Source of the DNA: Atherinomorus stipes
Taxonomy: Eukaryota > Chordata > Actinopteri > Atheriniformes > Atherinidae
Direction: 5' to 3'
Length of the DNA stretch: 64,000 bases
Assembly: GCA_023101725.1 (NCBI GenBank)
Contig: JALJCO010000112.1
Span: forward strand, 1 to 64,000
The position numbers and the translations under genes were made by a program. Positions 12,328 to 34,629 of this stretch are shown piece by piece; within the stretch, counting starts at the first letter, position 1, and every line of letters starts with the position of its first letter. The notes below the pieces were generated by a model. The model did not search any database. It worked only from the letters and a program-made list of their open reading frames with translations, and was not told where the DNA came from.

Positions 12328-12918
12328 GAAGTGATAAGTTTCTTTTTCCAACCTGGACCTTATTTCTACGAGTACATAAGTGCATTTACTCACCAGAAAA
12401 GTTTTTCGGAAGATATTGCATTGAGTCGCCCTTCGGTGTACGTCCAGTAATGATGGTGGAGACGGGGCAGTCACTATATCAGACATTATCTGCAGCAATA
12501 CTCCTTGATTTTCACCAGTACTTTAAGTTGAATGAACGAACGAACGAGTACTATTGTCCTGTGAGTTCAGATTTAGATTTCCATTAGTTATCAGGGTGTT
12601 CTATGCACTTTGTGGGGCCATGCGTTCATGATGCGCGCAAAAACACAATTTGCGAAACTCTGAACTCACAGGACAATAGCTCTCATTCGTTCGTCCATTC
12701 TACTTAAAGCATTGAGGAAATCAAGGAGTTTTGCTGCAGATAATGTCTTGTATAAAGGCTGCCACATCTCTGCCATTTTACAGGATGTCCACCGAAGGGT
12801 GACGCAACGTAATATCTTCCGAAGGACTCAAAGTGATGCAGAAACTTTACTGGTGAGTTAATGCACGTATAAACTCCAAGAAATAAGTTCCAGCTTGAAA
12901 AAAAAGAAAGTTATCCTT
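12328..12918. mobile_element. Foldback element, arms ~290 bp
   Basis: Nearly the whole element folds on itself around position 12,620. Paired words include ATTGTCCTGTGAGTTCAG with its inverse, CTGCAGATAATGTC, and the GGAAGATATT / AATATCTTCC pair. A related half-arm lies at about 23,780-24,000. The right end is ~280 bp before the first btbd11 exon in the window. Confidence 0.8.
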
Positions 12919-13110
12919 TAAATAAACTAATCCTGAAGCCATGAAGCTCAGCCAAGTAAAGGAATTTGTTGACAAATGAAGCCGATCATTTGAACAGTCA
13001 TTTCTGACGAGGACATTCTCAGTTTCATGCAGGATCTTCTGCTTCTCCATCAGATCCTCTGAACTTCCACTAATCCACCATTCACAGCTTCCACTAACAC
13101 CACGACGTGA

Positions 13111-23462
<10,352 letters not shown>

Positions 23463-23504
23463 CGCCGGCCCCCCCTGCAGCCTCTGGTCCAGACACCTTA
23501 ACTA

Positions 23505-23650
23505 CTGTAGCTTGCAAAAGTATTTCACTCCACCTTTTCCTTATTTGTTGCTTTACTTTTGCTCACAATTCAAAATTAAAATGGATTTTGTTGTTTTGGT
23601 TCACAAAAAGTGAAAATTGTTGAACTGAGGTCAAATAAGACATTTTTTTT
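23505..23650. mobile_element. Tc1-type TIR, left member of a distant pair
   Basis: Begins about 43 bp after the btbd11 stop: TGTAGCTTGCAAAAGTATTT and following. This is a known Tc1/mariner TIR type in fish. The inverse end lies at 28,840-28,974. No transposase is visible between. Confidence 0.65.
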
Positions 23651-25325
23651 TAAGGAAATCTAAAACCAGCTCTGATACGGGGTCTGGCTCAAGGCCAGAA
23701 GCCGAAGCAGAGAAGACCAGCTCCTCTCTCGCTGCTCCAGGGCGCCCACAGAGATTTTTTTTAGGGGTGGCCGAGGGTTATTAAAGGAGAACTTTTGTTT
23801 CTTTCAACCTGGACCTTATTTTTAGGAGTTTAGACATGCATTTACTCATTAGTAACATCTCTGCATCACTCTGACTCCCTTGGATGCTGTTTAGATCAGT
23901 CGTAGATCTGCGTATATCCATATTATGGCAGTGAAGGAGGCAGAATGAATGGGCCTCTAAATAAGTCATTATCTACAGCAAACTTCCTTAATTTCAACAA
24001 TACACTGCAAAAAGTCAAATCTTAGCAAGTATATTTTTCTAATTTCTAGTCAAAATCACACTCAAAATAAGACAAAATCACCCGAAGAGAAACATTTCAG
24101 TGAGATACAGAAACTTCTTTTAAGACAAATGCATCTTATTTCAAGAAATCTGTCGTGGCCTTTCAAGTTTTAAAGGTTTTAAAGGTTTTAAAGGTTTAAA
24201 GGCACTTCCGACTCCTTGGTTTTAAATACGTAGATTCCCTCCAAAACCACAAACACAAAATGATTCCAAATGTCAGATAAATTACAAATTTAACAAAACT
24301 AAACTAAATTTAACTTAATGTAGGTCAGAAGTGGTCAAAAAAAAATTCCACCTGCCCTCCACCCGACATTTACCACCAAACAAAGAAAGCAAACCCCCCC
24401 TCTCGTTGACTAGGAGGGTGTGCCAAGACCTCCACCACGATAATCCGTGTATAAAACTCATTCAAAAAATATAAGCTAACCACTTCTGATAATTTGGCCA
24501 CAACAAAATCTTATAAGAAAATTTCAATTGTTCCATTGGAAGAATTTTTTTTTTTTTTTTTTACTTATTTCAAGAGTAGCCAAGATTTTTTTTTGCTTGC
24601 AATAAGCAGTTCAGTGTCTGTGTGTCACAAATCATTTGTATTGCAAACAAATGACCTCACAAAACTTCACTATGACCTCACTCACACTGAAAACCAGAGC
24701 TGAAGATGCCTCAGTTGTAATGTGAACAAACTAAACTGGGATAGTGTGGTGTCGGTCCAAAGACATCCGATCCTGAGACCACCAAACCAGACCCCTCAAC
24801 ACCTCAGCAGCGCTAAGAAACTCCGTCCTGGAGGAGTCACGCCTCACCAGAAACAAATCTGACTTACTGCCCATGTAGACCAAGCTCTGACATCAGTCAT
24901 ACGGGGACCAAACCGGCCTTACCAGAGGGGCTACGGGCACTTTCACAAAGCATAGTCGGGTCGTCTCGGTCCGATTGGGGACTCGGCTCGGCTGGGGGTG
25001 GTCTTCTGGACCGAGATCGCGTTCATGTTGCACCGTAGCCAAACGAGCCAAACCTTTTGAATAATGTTCCCAATCTCTCCAGACGTGGCGCTGCATTCAG
25101 ATTCACCGTAGGCGAGGACAAGACGTTACAACGAAGAAGAAAGTTCTCACAACTTCCGTTTCCTCCACAAAACGCAAACATGAAACCGTCGCGGTTTTGT
25201 GTTTTTATTCTATCTTATGCAAGCATGCTGCATTTATACGTTGCAACAACAGACAAGACGGCAGACCATCAAAAGTATCGGTTTGTATTTAAGGCAAATG
25301 ACACGGCATCGACTGCAGCGTTTAT
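23651..25325. other. Gene-free, repeat-rich
   Basis: Contains an ACTGCAAAAA-type MITE at about 24,003-24,617 (T-rich right end) and a half-arm related to 12,328-12,918 at about 23,780-24,000. No exons were recognised. Confidence 0.5.
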
Positions 25326-26135
25326 GCCTGCCACACACCACAGCCTTCTGCTGAGCTAGAAGTCACGGAGGCCGTCTCCTCAGCAGATCGTCGCCGTGTC
25401 GCCTGATTTTTGGTGAGTTTTCTGCCTTATGAGGCCTTGAGGTGAAAATCAAACACCTTTGATATTCAGTGTCTGTGTGTCACCGTGCACTGAACTTGAG
25501 CTCCACTGAGGGCAGAAGATTTAGCGACCAATCAAAACACGTCCGTGGATCACATGATTTCAAGATGGCAGCTAGCGGCAACTTAGTCCGTTACATTTTA
25601 GAGGATAAATTGGTGAAAATACGGCGTGACTAGACCTGCTGATATGATGTTTGGTCGGACTTTGGAAACATCATCCAGATATCGTTTCTGTCTCAGTTTC
25701 ATTCATTTTTCTTACATGACTTCTTCTTCTTTCGGGTTTAATGGTGAACTCAAAGGTGCATTACTGCCACCAACTGGTATGATTATACAATAGTACAGAA
25801 TGCTACAAAAAGATCCTCAAAACTTTTCTGCCTTCAGTCTTTGGATCTTTTTGCTAAATATCAATCAAGTCTTCTAGCGTGATGACAGAGGGCTGCCAGC
25901 TTGAAATCATGTGATCTGTGGACGCGTTTTGATTGGTTGCTAGATCTTCTGCCCTCAGCAGAACTCAAGTTAAGCACACACAGTGACTTTTTTTACCAAG
26001 CATGGTTGATTTTTACCTCAAGGCCTCAAGAGGCAGAAAACTCACCAAAAATCAGGCGCACATGGCGACTATCTGCTGAGCAAGCGGCCTTGATGACTTT
26101 TAGCTCAGCAGAAAGCTCTCGTGTGCGGCAGGCAT
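25326..26135. mobile_element. Foldback element, family 3, copy 1
   Basis: The ends (GCCTGCCACACACCACAG and inverse) and arms of about 300 bp (shared GCAGAAGATTTAGCGACCAA / GATCTTCTGCCCTCAGCAGA) fold together. Copy 2 lies at 48,986-49,903. Confidence 0.82.
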
Positions 26136-26946
26136 TACCCACAATGCCATGCTAAAACAAATGCAGGAAGCAGCAGTTTGTAGTCCTCTTCCTGTATTTG
26201 GTCCACTTGAATTCCACGAGACCTGTGTTTGTGAGTTCGCTTGTTTGTTCCGGATCAGAGTCTGTTTGCGCATTCACAACTGCCTCAAACAAAGTGGACT
26301 TTCCGAGCAAATGAACTCTGATTCCAACCAAAAAGCTTTGTGAATGCACCTAAGACCCCACACGCCAGAGGCCCCCCCTACAGGACTACCCAGCGGACAC
26401 GGCCAAGGCCTTCAACAAGTCCACAAAACACATGTAGACTGGTTGGGTGGACTACCAAGCTCCTTCCAGGACCCTGCAGAGCGTAGCGCTCATTCACTGT
26501 TCCACATCTGAGACAATCTCAGTCACCGTGCGCCACCATGCATTCAATCCATACCAGAAGTCTCAAGCGGAAGTTAGTTCAACACCGCCAAGAGTCTATA
26601 AGCGCATTTGGACAGAGAGGTTCTAGGAGCGCAGTTCCTATAACTACCCATCTGGAATATAGTTATAAGAACTACCTTCCACATCAGTCTGCGTCTCAAG
26701 GTATGATCAGACTCAAGGTATGACCTTGATAGGGACCATGTTTGACACAATCGTCTGTGACAGAGACACATTTATGCCCCAGATCATCTGATACAAAACT
26801 GAGGTTTCTCATCTCTTTTATTCAAAGCTATTATAAAAGTTAACTTATCAACTGTCCATCATCACGGTCATATGTATCACATAACCGAACAGCCCCCCCC
26901 CCCCATTGGACAGCTGCCCTACTTACGTCTTGTTAGTACGCCTGGA

Positions 26947-26984
26947 CACTTTAGTGGATGCACCGGGGTTCATCCACTAAAGTG
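26947..26984. repeat. Perfect 14-bp hairpin
   Basis: CACTTTAGTGGATG pairs with CATCCACTAAAGTG across a 10-nt loop. Confidence 0.9.
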
Positions 26985-27125
26985 GCGCAGATTGTACACA
27001 ATTTTCTACTGTACTTGGGTTTTCCATCTCTTTTATTCAAAGCTAGTATAAAAGCTAACTTACCAGCTTTCCCTCATCACGGTCATATGTATCACGCAAC
27101 GCCTTGTTTACGTTTTGCTGAAGTG

Positions 27126-27157
27126 CGCCCGGACACGTCCACTAACGTGTCCGGGCG
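27126..27157. repeat. Perfect 13-bp GC-rich hairpin
   Basis: CGCCCGGACACGT pairs exactly with ACGTGTCCGGGCG across a 6-nt loop. Confidence 0.92.
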
Positions 27158-28839
27158 GCAGCCTCAGATTCTACGGCCACACTTTGAAGTTGTATTTGGG
27201 TCATTAAATTAGTATAAAATAATTGCTTTTGGACGTTTCAGAATAGATCTGGATTCGGGACGTGCACCATTGTGATGGATTTAATAATGAATTGGTACAC
27301 TCCTGTTGTAATAGTTCTTGTTGTTATTACGATCTCGGTAAACAGCTGTAACAGCTGTGGGACTTTTTAAATATGGCGGCGCTCGAAGAAGCGGAGATCA
27401 CGCAAGGGGCGGGGCTTGCCAGTTCTACCAATCACCAAACATCTACGTATTTCAGTTCCTATGGAACCCTGAAAAGACCCTGCCCCGGAGTAGGAGCTAA
27501 AAAGGTTCTAGGAACTGAGGGCCGAGGCTCCTGGTTCATATATGTCCGAATGCACAAAAAAACGGCCTGGTTCCTGAAAAGGTTCTAGGAACTCCAAAAG
27601 GTTCCTACAGTCTGAAAGCACCTTAGATGCATGTGGTGTAGTCGGGTGGTTAGGGTTCGGGTTAGATTTTAGTAAGTTACATGAAAAAGAAACTTCTGCT
27701 GGGGGCCATCGCGACTGCAGTCGGGTCACCCTCCAAATAAGAAGGTGTCCTGTTCAGATGTGGTGGCAGCATGGACGTTCCATCACCAGACTGGGCCAGA
27801 ACTGGGGGAATGTTGGAGTGGTAGAAACAGATTATAGACTGCTGAAGCAGCTGCTGAGAGTCTGGGGGAGGAGTTAAAGGTGCATTGCACATGTTTAAAT
27901 GTTAAATACTTTTCTTTCCTCCATGTGCTCTAACAGCTGCTGATGTGTAGAATGAGCTGATCTTTCTTCACTGCGGTGGTCTCTGATACTGTTTCTGCTC
28001 AATGTGAGAGTTTCGGGTAAGAAGCCTCAAGGAGGCGCTTGTGGGGGAGACGAGCTGCGCGTTCTCGTTCATCTGGCTGCACCGGTGTTGTGTTTTCCGC
28101 CACCGCAGGTCAGCGCATGGTGAGAAAACACTGCTGCTGCTAAAAGATGGAGAACAGGAGCCTCTTAAACCCCAACTCAGACTCCACAAAGATGAAGAAG
28201 AAAAGTTTTGTGTTGTGAGACGAAGAAAACCAAACTGGAGTCTGACCAGTCCCCATGGCAGGGGGGCGATTTTCAGCACAACACCTGCACCGGAGTAAGA
28301 CGGGAGTAAACAACCAAAACGGACCCACAGTCAGCTTTCTTCTCACCAACACGGTAAATGTGATGGATGACAGAAATAAGGATGCATAATATGGTGATGC
28401 TAAGTTTTTAGCATGTAAATGTAGCAATATGACTGTTCCCAGGGAAGAAATACACTCTTGTCAACTTGTTAAATTTAGTTGATGCGGTAATTTTATAAGG
28501 TAATCATGGTCTCAGCCTGTGAATTTAGATATTTGATCTACAAGCCAGCGTTAGCCTGTTGCTACCGTTAGCATACAGTCTGTCAGTTTACTCAACGATC
28601 AAACCGCAAACAACTTTCAGATTTATAACTTTTTTACTTCAGTAGACATCGTGTCTCTGACTCTGGGCTCAGGCTGAGTGTAATGTGGGTTAAATTAGAG
28701 ACCAACGCAGTCCAAGCAGCTCATGCGTGTGCACGACATTAGCGTCACTTCCACTTGTCGCCAGAGGGGGCGAACTCTGGAAAAAAGCTGGAACTTGCGC
28801 TGCTCCTTTAAAGTTGCCGAACACCGACGTGTTCAATGA

Positions 28840-28974
28840 TGGCTTGTTTTTTTCCTGTTTATGATGACCTCATAGAGATGTCTTACAAAAAAAGAAAAAC
28901 CTTTCATTTACAGGTTGTGATGCAAAAAAATCAAAACAGTCTTAAGGGGGGGTGAATACTTTTGCAAGTGTGTT
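28840..28974. mobile_element. Tc1-type TIR, right member of the pair
   Basis: Ends ..GGTGAATACTTTTGCAAGTG, the inverse of the left TIR at 23,505. The two may belong to one element swollen by insertions or to two separate copies. Confidence 0.65.
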
Positions 28975-30157
28975 ATCATGATTAACATAAAAAGTCCTGC
29001 TCCACAGCCCCATGGCCCCCCTTCCCCAGTCCCTCGGCCTCATCGCTGGTTTGATGCCAGCTCCCCGAGGGTCAACACCGGCTTCTGTTCCTCCTGAGTC
29101 CGGCCCCCATAGCTCCTCCTGTTCACCTCCCCCCAGTCAGAACGGGAAACAGACCTGCTCCATCCAGAATCGCTCTGACCCAACAGAGATAATCAAACTT
29201 TTTTGTTATATTTCATACAGAGAACATGCAGGAAATGCTTTCTTTACACTTTTTCACTGGTATAGTATGCAGCTTTGTCATCATATCTGAAATCAGACTT
29301 CGGTTTACATCTTCTGGAGGTGGAGCCCAGCCCCGACGGGATACGTTACCCACTATACAATCAATAAACAGAATTCGTAGCAATGTCAACAGGCAGACTT
29401 TCAGTTGGACCTGTGTGTGAACCTGTTGTTATGGACCGTGTGCAGAGGCCAAACTGACTCCAGGACTTTGAGGGTGCTGGATCACATGAACACGGCCGCA
29501 CAGTCTCATCTATGCTGACTACACTTGAAACATGGATATCCAGCTGGGTTGTGATAACTTTCTTTCTTTTGCATGACTCCTCCTCAGCTGAGCTGCTCTG
29601 ATCTTGCTTTTTATGCAGAACTTACCTATGAACCACCTTTGCAGGGGAAGGAAGTGAAATTGCTGCTTTTTAACTTTATATTCATTGCAAAGCTGGGATT
29701 CAGTCAGCAGGGGGGTTCTCTCAAAGGGTGTTTAAACAGTGTACATACGTTGTGAAAGTCCTTGTATTGGTTGTTTTTTTTTTTTTGGAAGCTGATGTGG
29801 AGTCCCCACCCCACCCCCCAACCTGGCCTGGCTGATGGCACCATTGTCACTGAATGTCTCCCTGCTGCTGTCTTGTTTATGCAATGTTGCATGTTGAACC
29901 CATTTGTGCTCCTTTGTTGTACTTTTGCGTGTTTTGTGTCGGTTTAATGTTCCAGCTGAAATGCAATCAAATGATTTTCCTTTAGATCATTTTACTCTTT
30001 CTGATACATTCCAGATGATCCGGGTAGATCACAGGGTGCATGTCAGGTGTCCAGACATAAACACGTGATATGAATACATCATAAACGTCACCAGTCCGGA
30101 TTTATAGTGAAAATTTAGCTAGTTTTCCAAATTACACCACAAGCTTCATTCAGTTTT
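28975..30157 (+). other. Unique sequence, possible displaced btbd11 3' UTR
   Basis: This stretch has no obvious repeat and a 3' UTR-like look: C-rich start, T-runs and an AATAAA word near 29,363. It could be the continuation of the btbd11 3' UTR after the Tc1-flanked insertion. This is inference from position and texture only. Confidence 0.3.
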
Positions 30158-31052
30158 GTAGGAATAGTTCACCCACAGAATGATGTAACTTCATTTTCCA
30201 CTTACCCTCATGGTGAGAAAGACTCTGGAGCACTTTCTTAATATCTCAAATGCAATCAGTGATCCAGAAGGCTTTTCGTTTCCCCCCTAACTTTCATATA
30301 ATGGAGTTTGCCGGGGCCCGAGCCAAAAAGATCCATAAAAGTCCACAAAAACTTGTCAATATTCCTCCATACTGCTCGTCCAATGTAATCCAAGTATCCT
30401 GAGTGGGTAGCGTCCAGCATTTACTGGAAACCACATCATTTGGTATATTTTTAGAGCCTGAACAGTACTACATCATACTTTCATGAAGCGCGCATATGCA
30501 CGTCCGGGAAACTACAGAAGCCTCGGCGTTCAGAGCCTGCTCTGCCGATAATGCAAACGTAGAAGAAGAAATTTGCTGTTTACATTGTGCTAAGAGTGAC
30601 AGAGCTGCAGACAAACCGGGACAAACACAAGAGGGTCCAAGAGGGGTTAAATATTGCTGTAAAACAAAGAAAGAAAGAAAGAAAAAAAAGAAAACGCGCG
30701 ATCTCATCTGCTGCTGCTTCCGTATTTTGGTAAACGTGCATGTAGTACTGTTTAGGCTATAAAAACATACTAAATTATGTAGTTTCGAGTAAATTATGGA
30801 CGCTACCCACTCAGGACACTTGGATTACATTGGACGAGCAGTATGGAGGAATATTGACAAGTTTTTGTGGATGTTTATGGACCTTTTGGCTCGGGCCCCG
30901 GTGAACTCCATGACATGAAAGTTGGGGGAAACGAGAAGCCTTCCTGATTGGCGGCTGCATTTGAGAGATTAAAAAGTGCTCCAGAGTCTTTCTCACCATG
31001 AGAGTAAGTGGACAGTAAAGTTACATCATTCTGTGGGTGTACTACTCCTTTA
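30158..31052. mobile_element. Long foldback element, copy 2
   Basis: Same family as 13,979-14,867. The arms of roughly 300 bp share GTAATCCAAGTATCCTGAGT-type words with their inverse; the ends are GGAATAGTTCACCCACAGAA and inverse. Not interrupted. Confidence 0.88.
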
Positions 31053-32720
31053 ACCTGGAAATTAGATTTGTTGGCCAACAGTTTACGTCGACGTTACTGC
31101 TGCACTCTAATTCATTTGATAAGGAATTAGAAGATATTCCGTTTGTTTGTTTATTCATGGCATTCACACCAGTGATTGTTTTTTTTTTTTTTTACTAACG
31201 AAGCGCTGTTTTTACAAGGAAAATCCCAGATGCACACACTTCAAATGAAGTCCAGGTCCCCCATTAAATGGAAACATACGCCAGAAAACCCAAAATGGGC
31301 TAAAATGGAAAACATGAACATCTGAGCAATGATAAGGCCCCGTTTACACGACATTCACAAAATGTTTACATGTTTACACACAAAACTGGAAGCTTTTTCC
31401 TGCGCTGAATAGATCACATTTACACAATTGTGGAAGGAAAGAAGAGGTTCAGGTTTTCCAGCCTGTGCTGCTGGGGTTAGCTTGATGCTAATGAGACAAA
31501 AATTTGATTTGTCTTTGTGCTGTAAGTGTGCAGACTTTTGGGTTAAAAAACCGGAAGAAGACCTGACGCTCAGCAGCAGCCGAGGACGGACGGTCATGTT
31601 TAAATGACTCACGCGTTCACAGAAAGTTTTAAATGTCCCCCATGCACAACGAGTATTGAGACACACAGGACACGTTTCGTAACTTCATGCTGGCTCTCTC
31701 TCGGTCAGCATGTGTATAGATTGTTAGTGACAGACATCGCACTCTAACAGGTGGTGACGCCACGAGCTGGACTGGAGTTTTGCTGTCTCTTTCTACTTGC
31801 GTCACGGCGTGATGACGACGGTTTCGTCCTAAAATGTTTCAGAAAACAACCATGAGACTACTAAGAGTTGTCGGACCCCTGCTGCCAGAATCCAGATCGT
31901 TCAAGTCTAGTTCGTTTGAGGAAATCCATGAGACCGTGCGCTTATACTCTGGTGTGGACCAAAGAAGCAAACCCTGGTCCATTTAAAAACCAAAGATCTC
32001 GGTTCACTTGCAGCAGGTGGCTTCTAGTCTGGTTCTCCTCTAGTGTGAAAGCAACAGGAGGAAGTAGATCAACATGGTGGATATCTGGCAGTCTCTCCTG
32101 TTGCTGGACTGCACAGACTTGGATGAAAACTGGATCAGAGGAGACAGTTTCAGTCTTGGCCAATCAATGAGCCAAAAATTCTTATTCTCCCTTTTTGCTC
32201 AGTGGTCATTTCTGGGAATGTCGCCACCCGGTGACCAGCGACGTAGTCCAGGTTGTTTGGTCTGCTTGCAAAAACAAAAAAACCAAAGGAAGGTGCAAAG
32301 ATTCGGGGGAATTTTCCGCCCAATGGAACCGAGTCCCTGGACCATCCTGGTATGGGCCTAGAGCTGCACTGACCAAGGGATGGCCTCACCTTCCCCAACT
32401 ACAAGATTTATCAGAAAGGAAGGTTTGAAGTCTGATCTTAGAAGCAGTGAGACTGTTTGACTCCCAAACCCAACCCAGGTATTTGGCTTTCAAAACACAA
32501 AATCCATATATACTCTAAGTAGGTAAATTTTAACATGGCACTATTCCTGGTATTCCTGAGTTAAGCTCCACCCTATAGGATCAAATCGGTAAGATTGGGA
32601 CTCCAACGGAAGGATCCCAAGAAAGTAGGATGGCTACTGAACTGGACTTAAACGTGGCTTTTAAACAATCCTGGTTGGTAGTTAGACTCTGATGCTCCAT
32701 CTTGGCTGAGCAGGGACATA
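31053..32720. other. Gene-free stretch
   Basis: No exons were recognised. A T-run lies at about 31,170-31,190. The rest looks like decayed MITE sequence without clear ends. Confidence 0.4.
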
Positions 32721-32923
32721 CACTATATTGCCAAAAGTATTGTCTCACCTGCCCTGACTCACATATGAGCTACAGTGACATCACATTCCTGATCCATAGG
32801 GTTCAGTATGACGTTGGTCCACCTTTGCAACTAGAACAGCTTCATCTTCTGGGAAGGCTGTCCACAAGGTTTAGGAGTGTTTCTGGGAATCTTTGACCAT
32901 CTTCCAGAAGCACATTTGTGAGG

Positions 32924-33238
32924 TCACACTGATGTTGGACCAGAAGGCCTGGCTCTCAGTCTCCGCTCTGATTCATCCCAAAGGTGTTCTATGGGGTTGA
33001 GGTCAGGACTCTGTGCAGGCCAGTCCAGTTCCTCCACACCAGACTCTGCATCCAGGTCTTCATGGACCTGCTTTGTGCACTGGTGCACAGTCGTGTTTGA
33101 AGAGGAAGGGACCAGCTCCAAACTGGTCCCACAAAGTTGGGACATGGAATTGTCCAGAATGTCTTGGTATGCTGAAGCATTCAGAGTTCCTTTCACTGGA
33201 ACTAAGCGGCCAAGCCCAGCTCCTGAAAACACCCCCAC
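32924..33238 (-). pseudogene. Tc1 transposase remnant
   Basis: Encodes the end of the catalytic domain with the conserved [11 protein letters not shown] block (catalytic Glu). The frame is broken upstream at the D-A-P-V-H region. Confidence 0.85.
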
Positions 33239-33534
33239 ACCATAATCCCCCCTCCACCAAACTTTACACTTGGCACAATGCAGTCAGACAAGTGCTGTTG
33301 TCCTGGCAACCACCAAACCCAGATTAGACGTATTCCCGCTGCTTGTCTTGCATTTTGCATCACAAACATTGCAGCGAGCTCCATGTTTTAGAAAAGGAGC
33401 CAGAAAAGGTTAAATCAACTGCTGGTTCTGACTGAACATGCAGATACAGCACTGATGTCTTGCATGTGATGCGATGTTCACGTCCGGGGTATAAATTACT
33501 AACTCTTCCACTCCTTCAGTAAAAACGATGCATC

Positions 33535-33893
33535 TAGGTACCGAAACATGGTGCCGTTTGATTTTACGTGAATCGACACTCAGTAGAACAGATGGACTTC
33601 GGTAGGTGCCAGTAATTATTATAATTAATAATTATGGGGAGTGTATAGCCCAGTGGTAGCGTCATGGGTTTGGGCGTGGAGGACCCAGGTTCGATTCCCC
33701 GACACGACCCCTGGGTGAACCACTGTGGACCCCTGACCGAGGTCCTTAACCCCCCACCAACTGCTCCCCAGGCTGCTTTAAGTAGCAGCCCACTGCTCTC
33801 TGATACTTACAGTACAGAGCCCTAATTTACCCTCAGTATATCAAAAAATAAATAATAAAAAAATAAAAGTACCGAATTCGGTACCCATCCCTA
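33535..33893. mobile_element. GGTACCGA-type MITE with a SINE inside
   Basis: The right end GGTACCCATCCCTAG and left end CTAGGTACCGAAAC are degenerate inverted repeats. The SINE at 33,636-33,868 fills most of it. Confidence 0.55.
33636..33868 (+). mobile_element. tRNA-derived SINE, copy 1
   Basis: A-box-like TAGCCCAGTGGTAGCG and B-box GGTTCGATTCC are correctly spaced, followed by a C-rich body and an A-rich tail. Copy 2 lies at 58,043-58,282. It is not a functional tRNA gene: the cloverleaf is degenerate and the tail is SINE-like. Confidence 0.88.
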
Positions 33894-34629
33894 GCTGAAA
33901 CTAAGGGGCCAAGCCCAGCTCCTGTAAACAACCCCACACCATAATCCTCCCTTCACCAAACTTTACACTTGGAACAATGCAGTCAGACAAGTACCGTAGT
34001 CCTGGCAACCACCAAACCCAGACTCCTCCATCAGATTTCTAGATGGAGAACATTGATTGGTCCCTGCAGAGAACACCACTGCTCTAGAGTCCAATGGCTG
34101 CTGCTTTACACCACTGTGCTTTGCATTGAACTTGGTGATGTATGGATGGATGCAGCTGGTCGCCATGGAAACTCATTCCATGAAGCTCTCTGTCACTGTT
34201 CTTCAGCTGATCTGAAGGTCACATGAAGTTTGGAGGTCTGTAGTGACTGACTGCAGAAAGTTGGCCACCTCTTTGCACTATACGCCTCAGCATCGCTGAC
34301 CCGCTCCATCAGTTTACATGGCCGACCACTTCGTGGCTGAGTTGCTGTTGTTCCCAAACACTTCCATTTTCTTATAATACAGCTGACAGTTGACTGTGGA
34401 ATATTTAGGAATGAGGAAATTTCACCACTGGATTGTTGCACAGGTGGCATCCTATCACAGTTCCACGCTGGAATTCACTGAGCTCCTGAGAGCGACACAT
34501 TCTTTCACACGTTAGTAGAAACAGTTTCCATGCCGAGCTGCTTCATTTACACACCTGTGGACATGGAAGTGATGGAACACCTGATTTCATCATTTGGATG
34601 AGTGAGCAAATACTTTTGGCAATATAGTG

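Larger units (their letters stand above)
26136..28839. other. Gene-free, several hairpins and MITE ends
   Basis: No coding exon was recognised. An ~85-bp block at 26,813-26,895 is duplicated at 27,021-27,105. Two short hairpins (26,947-26,984 and 27,126-27,157) lie in the same area. MITE-like ends with the word GGTTCTAGGAAC occur at about 27,500-27,620. Confidence 0.5.
32721..34629 (-). mobile_element. Tc1-like element copy 2, rearranged
   Basis: TA-flanked ends CACTATATTGCCAAAAGTAT and inverse. The minus strand carries a decayed transposase ([15 protein letters not shown] near 33,000). A foreign block at ~33,325-33,895 is bordered by a ~127-bp duplication of transposon sequence (33,197-33,323 and 33,896-34,022). 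Confidence 0.88.

Noticed and set aside
27370..27385. ATATGGCGGCGCTCG as a YY1-type gene promoter
   Set aside because: A single motif with no first exon or splice donor downstream, within repeat-like sequence.
33636..33868. tRNA gene
   Set aside because: A and B boxes are present but the body and A-rich tail are those of a SINE, and a second copy exists at 58.0 kb.
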